Assembly: GCA_044370655.1 (NCBI GenBank)
Contig: JBILVD010000050.1
Coordinates: 1-8,448, forward strand
DNA: 8,448 bases
Origin: CAZFPN01 sp044370655
GTDB taxonomy: Bacteria > Pseudomonadota > Alphaproteobacteria > Rickettsiales > Deianiraeaceae
Direction: 5' to 3'
Position numbers and translations under genes: made by a program. How positions within the stretch are numbered: position 1 is the stretch's first letter; every line of letters begins with the position of its first letter. Below, one piece after another: positions 5,386 through 8,448 of the stretch. Below the pieces are notes generated by a model that was not told where the DNA came from, did no database searches, and was given only the letters and a program-made list of their open reading frames with translations.

Positions 5386-5910
5386 ATGATATACTCCACA
5401 GGTAAAAGAAAAACTTCAATTGCAAAAGTTTGGTTGAATAAGAAAGCAAATTCAACTATTGTCAACGAAAAAGCAGTTGAAACATATTTTCCAGTTGCTA
5501 ATTTAAGACAAAAAGTTTTACTTCCTCAAGCAGTTTTGGTAACAATTTTAAGAAAAAGGCAGATTGATGCTATAAATGCAGATGCAATTACAGGAATTGC
5601 AAGCATTAAGGGCAATCAAATCCCAGCTAGTTTCTATGAATATATTAACAGTCTTTCAACCGAAGTTGTTGCAGGTTTAATTGGTGCTATCTCTAGCGCT
5701 CACTTTACAGTGCAAGCAATTGGTGGAGGAATTAGGGGTCAAGCCGAGGCTGTAATGTATGGAATTTCAAAATGTCTTGCCGAGTTTAAACCAGAAGTTC
5801 AAAAAATCTTAAAAGATTTAGGCTTTTTAACACGAGATGCGAGAATTGTTGAAAGGAAAAAACCTGGTCTTAGAAAAGCTAGAAAAAAGGAACAATACTC
5901 AAAACGATAA
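5386..5910 (+). CDS. rpsI: 30S ribosomal protein S9 with internal insertion
   Basis: S9 sits in the small-subunit head and its C-terminal tail reaches the P-site tRNA. Recognised by STGKRKTSIAKVW (4-16), YFPVANLRQK (34-43), the signature AIGGGIRGQAEAVMYGISKCL (111-131), LGFLTRDARIVERKKPGLRKAR and the terminal YSKR. It lacks the N-terminal extension common in alphaproteobacterial S9 and starts at the core. It is nevertheless 174 residues against 130 in E. coli, because about 45 residues (roughly 51-96) are inserted between the QP-like segment (LLPQAVL) and the strand leading to GGG. The insert is in frame, has similar composition and holds a 56-bp quasi-palindrome. No SD is visible; the gene starts three bases after rplM, so translation is probably coupled. 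Confidence 0.95.
   Translation: MIYSTGKRKTSIAKVWLNKKANSTIVNEKAVETYFPVANLRQKVLLPQAVLVTILRKRQIDAINADAITGIASIKGNQIPASFYEYINSLSTEVVAGLIGAISSAHFTVQAIGGGIRGQAEAVMYGISKCLAEFKPEVQKILKDLGFLTRDARIVERKKPGLRKARKKEQYSKR
5564..5619. repeat. Quasi-palindrome inside the S9 insertion
   Basis: Arms pair from outside to inside: TTGAT (5564-5568) with ATCAA (5615-5619); GC (5569-5570) with GC (5612-5613); AATGC (5575-5579) with GCATT (5603-5607); and TGCAATT (5583-5589) with AATTGCA (5595-5601). The loop is ACAGG, and the pairs are interrupted by small internal loops. That is about 19 pairs centred near 5592. It encodes S9 residues 60-78, all inside the extra segment. Confidence 0.55.
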
Positions 5911-5925
5911 TATTACTAGAATTTT

Positions 5926-6369
5926 ATGTCTACTGCTAAAATAGAAACTCAAAATCAAGGTCTTGCTAGTCTTAAAAAGAGATCTGCAAGTGTTGATTTC
6001 CGTGTGGAGGGGGTTTCCCTTGAAAATAAAAGAATTTGCATAGCTCTCACAAAGATTTATGGCATTGGAAATACAGTTGCTCTAAAAATTTGTCAGGATT
6101 TAAAAATTAATCCAGATAAAAGACCATCAGATATGACCGATGAAGAGAAAACGGCAATTCGTGATTATATTAAAACAAACCTAAAAGTTGAAGGTGAGCT
6201 AAAAAAAGTTGTTATATCTAACATTCAAAGGAAGATAAACATTCAATGCTATCAAGGTTTAAGGCATAGATATAAACTTCCTGTTAGAGGTCAAAGAACC
6301 AAAACAAACGCAAGAACAAGGAAAGGTAAATCTAATCCAATCGCAAATAAAAAGAAAGTTACTAAATAA
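5926..6369 (+). CDS. rpsM: 30S ribosomal protein S13 with N-terminal extension
   Basis: S13 lies in the small-subunit head and contacts the large subunit and P-site tRNA. The core runs from about residue 27: GVSLENKRICIALTKIYGIG (29-48), helix-two-turn-helix region, then CYQGLRHRYKLPVRGQRTKT followed by NARTRKG, which is nearly invariant. The family normally starts at 'MARIAGV', equivalent to about residue 24 here, so this ATG adds about 23 lysine- and serine-containing residues (MSTAKIETQNQGLASLKKRS...). No SD is seen at the ATG, and the only near-core alternative (GTG, residue 27) also lacks one, so the ATG is preferred. It follows rpsI by 15 bases and precedes rpsK by six, with two tandem TAA stops. 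In most Proteobacteria rpsM follows secY/adk or rpmJ, not rpsI. Confidence 0.95.
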   Translation: MSTAKIETQNQGLASLKKRSASVDFRVEGVSLENKRICIALTKIYGIGNTVALKICQDLKINPDKRPSDMTDEEKTAIRDYIKTNLKVEGELKKVVISNIQRKINIQCYQGLRHRYKLPVRGQRTKTNARTRKGKSNPIANKKKVTK

Positions 6370-6375
6370 TAAAGT

Positions 6376-6780
6376 ATGGCAAATAAGGCATCATATAATA
6401 AAAAAAGCAAAAAAAATATTAAAGTTGTTAGCGTTGCTGAAATACATGTTCTTTCAACGTTTAATAATATCATTGTTTCACTTACCGACCCTAGTGGAAA
6501 CCTACTTTCCCAATGCTCTTCTGGAATGGTTGGGGCTAGTGGTTCTAAAAAAGCAAGTTCCTACTTTGCAAGCATGGTAATTAACAAAATTTTAGACGCA
6601 GCTAAAACATTTAATGTTAAGGCTTTATCTGTTATTTTTAAAGGTCCTGGAATTAATGGGAGAGATGCAGTTGTAAAAGTGTTAAATGAAAATGCAAACA
6701 ACTTTGCAATTACTTCTTTAAAAGATTTCACGCCAGTTCCGCACAATGGTTGCAGAGCTCGTAAAAGAAGAAGAGCGTAA
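6376..6780 (+). CDS. rpsK: 30S ribosomal protein S11
   Basis: This 134-residue S11 is a platform protein at the mRNA exit path near the anti-SD helix of 16S rRNA. The core shows AEIHVLSTFNNIIVSLTDPSGN (21-42), GASGSKKASSYFASMV, KGPGINGRDAVVKVLN and the terminal TPVPHNGCRARKRRRA. The N-terminal KKSKKNIK tract is the usual basic tail. Two local deviations: the common 'GPGPGR' reads GPGINGR with an extra residue, and 'G.GSRKSTP.AA' reads GSKKASSYFAS. The length is normal. The ATG follows the rpsM stop by six bases without an SD. Its place between rpsM and rpoA is standard for the alpha operon; rpsD is not next to it. Confidence 0.96.
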   Translation: MANKASYNKKSKKNIKVVSVAEIHVLSTFNNIIVSLTDPSGNLLSQCSSGMVGASGSKKASSYFASMVINKILDAAKTFNVKALSVIFKGPGINGRDAVVKVLNENANNFAITSLKDFTPVPHNGCRARKRRRA

Positions 6781-6815
6781 AGCTTACTTCACACAAAACA
6801 TAATATATAGTGCTT

Positions 6816-7811
6816 ATGCAGATAAAAGATTCTTACACCTCTTTAAGTTTTCCTCGCTCTTTTGAGCAAACTATTGTTAAGGAAGGTTATAAATCAATTT
6901 TTACGACCTACCCAATTCAAAGAGGATTTGGAACTATCATCGGAAATTCTTTTAGAAGAATTCTACTTTCTTCAATAAGAGGAGTGGCGGTTGTATCAGT
7001 CAAATCAAGCAAATTCGTTAATCTTTATGCAACGGTAGAAGGCGTAAAAGAAGAATGTTTTTCTGTTATTGTCAACATTTCAAAGTTAATAGTAAAGATG
7101 GACTTGATAGAATCGGCTGTATTGAAATTATCCGCTACAAAAGCAGGCAATATTTATGCAGAAAGTATTAAAGCTCCTGGTGGTGTTGAAATTTTAAACA
7201 AAAACTTACACTTATTCACCTTAAATGAAGGTCATTCAATTGAAATTGAAATTGAAGTTGAGGCAGGAATTGGTCAAAAAAAGGCACAAGGTGTTGATAT
7301 TATTGGCGGTAGAATTGAGGTAGATAGAATATATAGTCCTGTTGAAAAAGTGAGCTTTGATGTCTCTACGATGAATGATACTGCAAGCTATGGAAGTAAA
7401 AGCACATATGACAAGCTTGATATTACAATAGAAACAAATGGAGCTGTTCATCCAAAAGAAGCAATTGGTATGTCTGCCGTTATCGCTCGAGAATTTTTTG
7501 CTTGTTTTGTAGATTTCCCAGAAAAGAGCATTAATATTATCTCTTCGGGTCAAAGTGCGGTTAGAAATATAAATCACTATCTAAATATTAAAATTGATGA
7601 CTTAGAGCTTTCTGTTAGGTCGGCAAATTGCTTAAAAGCGGAAAGAATACTTTACATAGGTCAACTTGTTACTAAGTCGGAATCTGAGATGTTAAAAACG
7701 CCAAACTTCGGTAAGAAGTCACTAGAGGAAATCAAGGCAATTCTTGTGACTATGGGACTTTCTCTCGGAATGTCTAAAATAAACTGGGAAATGCCAGAAG
7801 AAAATCAATAG
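6816..7811 (+). CDS. rpoA: DNA-directed RNA polymerase subunit alpha
   Basis: This is the RNA polymerase alpha subunit, which dimerises to nucleate the core enzyme and contacts UP elements and activators. The N-terminal domain shows QRGFGTIIGNSFRRILLSS (35-53), IGGRIEVDRIYSPVEKVSF and YDKLDITIETNG then HPKEAIGMSAVIA. A linker near 240-260 leads to the C-terminal domain DDLELSVRSANCLK (261-274), which includes the DNA-contacting arginine (R268, E. coli R265) and NCLK, then MLKTPNFGKKSLEEIK. The ATG at 6816 gives 331 residues. A GTG at 6810 would add two; neither has an SD. Length is close to the alphaproteobacterial norm. Hexamer repeats ATTGAA (7239-7256) encode an IEIEIEVE run. It lies 35 bases after rpsK and 17 before rplQ. 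Confidence 0.97.
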   Translation: MQIKDSYTSLSFPRSFEQTIVKEGYKSIFTTYPIQRGFGTIIGNSFRRILLSSIRGVAVVSVKSSKFVNLYATVEGVKEECFSVIVNISKLIVKMDLIESAVLKLSATKAGNIYAESIKAPGGVEILNKNLHLFTLNEGHSIEIEIEVEAGIGQKKAQGVDIIGGRIEVDRIYSPVEKVSFDVSTMNDTASYGSKSTYDKLDITIETNGAVHPKEAIGMSAVIAREFFACFVDFPEKSINIISSGQSAVRNINHYLNIKIDDLELSVRSANCLKAERILYIGQLVTKSESEMLKTPNFGKKSLEEIKAILVTMGLSLGMSKINWEMPEENQ

Positions 7812-7828
7812 AATAATTTATTAATTAT

Positions 7829-8221
7829 ATGAAACACGGAATTAACGGAAGAAAATTTGGTAGAGACACAAAACAAAGAAGTGCTTTACTTAGAAATCTT
7901 GCTACATCCTTAATTTTGCATGGTAGAATTATAACAACGCTGCCAAAAGCAAAAGACTTGAGACCATATGTTGAAAAACTTATTACAAAAGCAAAAAATA
8001 AAAGCTTGTATAGCATCAGACAAATTGAGAGTGTTCTTTACACTGAGGAAGCTAGAAAGAGACTTTTTGAAGTTATTGCACCAAAAATGGTAAATAGAAA
8101 TGGAGGTTATGCTAGAATTTACAAATATGGCTTTAGAAAAGGAGACGGTGGAGCTAGGGCTATAATTGAACTTATAGATTGCTATTCCCAAAATGAAGAA
8201 GCTGTTGAAGTAAATGAATAA
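7829..8221 (+). CDS. rplQ: 50S ribosomal protein L17
   Basis: This 130-residue L17 lies near the polypeptide exit of the large subunit and closes the operon. It begins MKHGINGRKFGRDTKQRSAL (family 'MRHrkgGRkLgR...HR.AL'), then RNLATSLILHGRIITTLPKA, KDLRPYVEKLITKAK, and the terminal signature NRNGGYARIYKYGFRKGDGG followed by ARAIIEL. The usual 'HERI.TT' reads HGRIITT. The length is normal, with a short acidic tail (EEAVEVNE). The 17 bases before the ATG contain only A and T, so there is no SD. Confidence 0.97.
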   Translation: MKHGINGRKFGRDTKQRSALLRNLATSLILHGRIITTLPKAKDLRPYVEKLITKAKNKSLYSIRQIESVLYTEEARKRLFEVIAPKMVNRNGGYARIYKYGFRKGDGGARAIIELIDCYSQNEEAVEVNE

Positions 8222-8362
8222 ATTAGCAAAACTTTTATAAAATTTACTACTTTGGCAGTAATTATATCTAGAACCTCGGGCTATATTACCCAAATCTATT
8301 TCTAATAGTAAATATCATTTCAAAAAAGAGAATATTGATATTTTTTCATATTAAAAAAGGGA
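8222..8362. other. Non-coding spacer after the ribosomal operon
   Basis: This is AT-rich sequence without a convincing gene. TTAGCAA (8223-8229) is complementary to TTGCTAA (8364-8370). A 5-bp hairpin (TTACT 8244-8248 with AGTAA 8257-8261) and the terminator candidate at 8310-8346 are the only structures seen. It probably holds the 3' untranslated end of the rplQ transcript. Confidence 0.6.
8310..8346 (+). terminator. Candidate terminator of the ribosomal operon
   Basis: AAATATCA (8310-8317) pairs perfectly with TGATATTT (8336-8343) across an 18-base loop, and the T-run extends to 8346. The stem has one G-C pair, so it is weak, but it is the best plus-strand candidate after rplQ. Confidence 0.3.
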
Positions 8363-8405
8363 CTTGCTAAATAATTATAGATAATACCTCCTCCTTATTA
8401 AGCAA
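8353..8405 (-). terminator. Candidate minus-strand terminator with GGAGGAGG in the loop
   Basis: On the minus strand TTGCT and AATAA (8396-8405, separated by one T) pair with TTATT and AGCAA (8364-8374). This gives ten paired positions around one T-T mismatch. The 20-base loop starts GGAGGAGG. The stem is followed by GTCCC and six Ts (8353-8358). It would end a convergent minus-strand gene entering from the right. CTTGCTA (8363-8369) can alternatively pair with TAGCAAG (8431-8437). Confidence 0.4.
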
Positions 8406-8407
8406 TA

Positions 8408-8448
8408 TCATAATACTTGAGCTTTTAATCTAGCAAGATAATGTCTTA
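8408..8448 (-). CDS. Possible C-terminal end of a convergent gene (partial)
   Basis: On the minus strand the window's right edge reads RHYLARLKAQVL then TGA at 8408-8410. The terminator candidate begins three bases beyond the stop, which is the main reason to suspect a real gene end. Twelve codons are too few to recognise a product or exclude chance; the other two frames hit stops earlier. Confidence 0.2.
   Translation of the reverse strand, partial: RHYLARLKAQVL

Noticed and set aside
7239..7262. Hexamer repeat ATTGAA in rpoA as a possible phase-variation tract
   Set aside because: Only three exact copies of a 6-bp unit; changes would keep the frame, and the encoded IEIEIEVE fits the beta-strand expected there.
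7236..7577. Minus-strand ORF inside rpoA
   Set aside because: Shadow of rpoA, whose frame is fully conserved.
7910..8293. Minus-strand ORF over rplQ and its 3' flank
   Set aside because: Overlaps the conserved rplQ frame, uses a TTG start without SD, and is rich in residues expected from reading rplQ antisense.
8363..8437. Possible tRNA: 75 bases closed by the 7-bp pairs CTTGCTA/TAGCAAG
   Set aside because: No T-arm (GTTCNANNC) or D-arm pattern on either strand and no plausible anticodon stem, so the spacing is coincidental.
1..8448. CRISPR array, insertion sequence, phage or toxin-antitoxin genes
   Set aside because: No regularly spaced repeats, transposase or integrase motifs, target-site duplications or recognisable toxin/antitoxin pair were seen on either strand.

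Overview
This is an AT-rich stretch of a bacterial chromosome. RpoA, L13, S9, S11 and L17 resemble alphaproteobacterial forms, and a HemY-N-type membrane protein, a short TalC-type transaldolase and a complete MurD are present. Short intergenic gaps, near absence of Shine-Dalgarno (SD) sites before the main genes and a shortened HemY-like protein suggest a reduced, possibly host-associated alphaproteobacterium (Rickettsiales/Holosporales-like). That placement is inference; no species is named.

Layout. Positions 29-853 (minus) hold a HemY-like inner-membrane gene with its own candidate promoter. Positions 1112-4610 (minus) hold a tight four-gene operon, read right to left: cyclophilin peptidyl-prolyl isomerase, transaldolase, murD and a glycerol-1-phosphate-dehydrogenase-like enzyme. 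The last two junctions are 4-base ATGA overlaps. Positions 4611-4908 are a divergent regulatory region. Positions 4909-8221 (plus) hold rplM-rpsI-rpsM-rpsK-rpoA-rplQ. This places the L13/S9 pair directly ahead of the alpha operon, an order unlike the usual proteobacterial one. Positions 8222-8448 are non-coding except perhaps the last codons of a convergent minus-strand gene.

The most interesting parts are not the housekeeping genes. (1) The divergent region has two outward-facing TTGACA promoters sharing an A-tract core and an 11-bp inverted repeat. It also has a possible minus-strand small RNA, with a 5' hairpin, a single-stranded ACCUCCUUU and a stem plus U5 terminator. The opposite strand of that CCUCC segment is a perfect AAAGGAGG in front of a 9-codon ORF, although the main genes mostly lack SDs. 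(2) S9 carries an in-frame insertion of about 45 residues containing a 56-bp quasi-palindrome, reminiscent of rickettsial palindromic elements. (3) A G1P-dehydrogenase-family enzyme with altered SRPASG motif is translationally coupled to murD. (4) A candidate terminator at the right end displays GGAGGAGG in its loop.

The plus operon supplies ribosomal proteins and the RNA polymerase alpha subunit. The minus operon combines envelope protein folding, pentose-phosphate carbon shuffling, peptidoglycan precursor synthesis and possibly polyol-phosphate metabolism.
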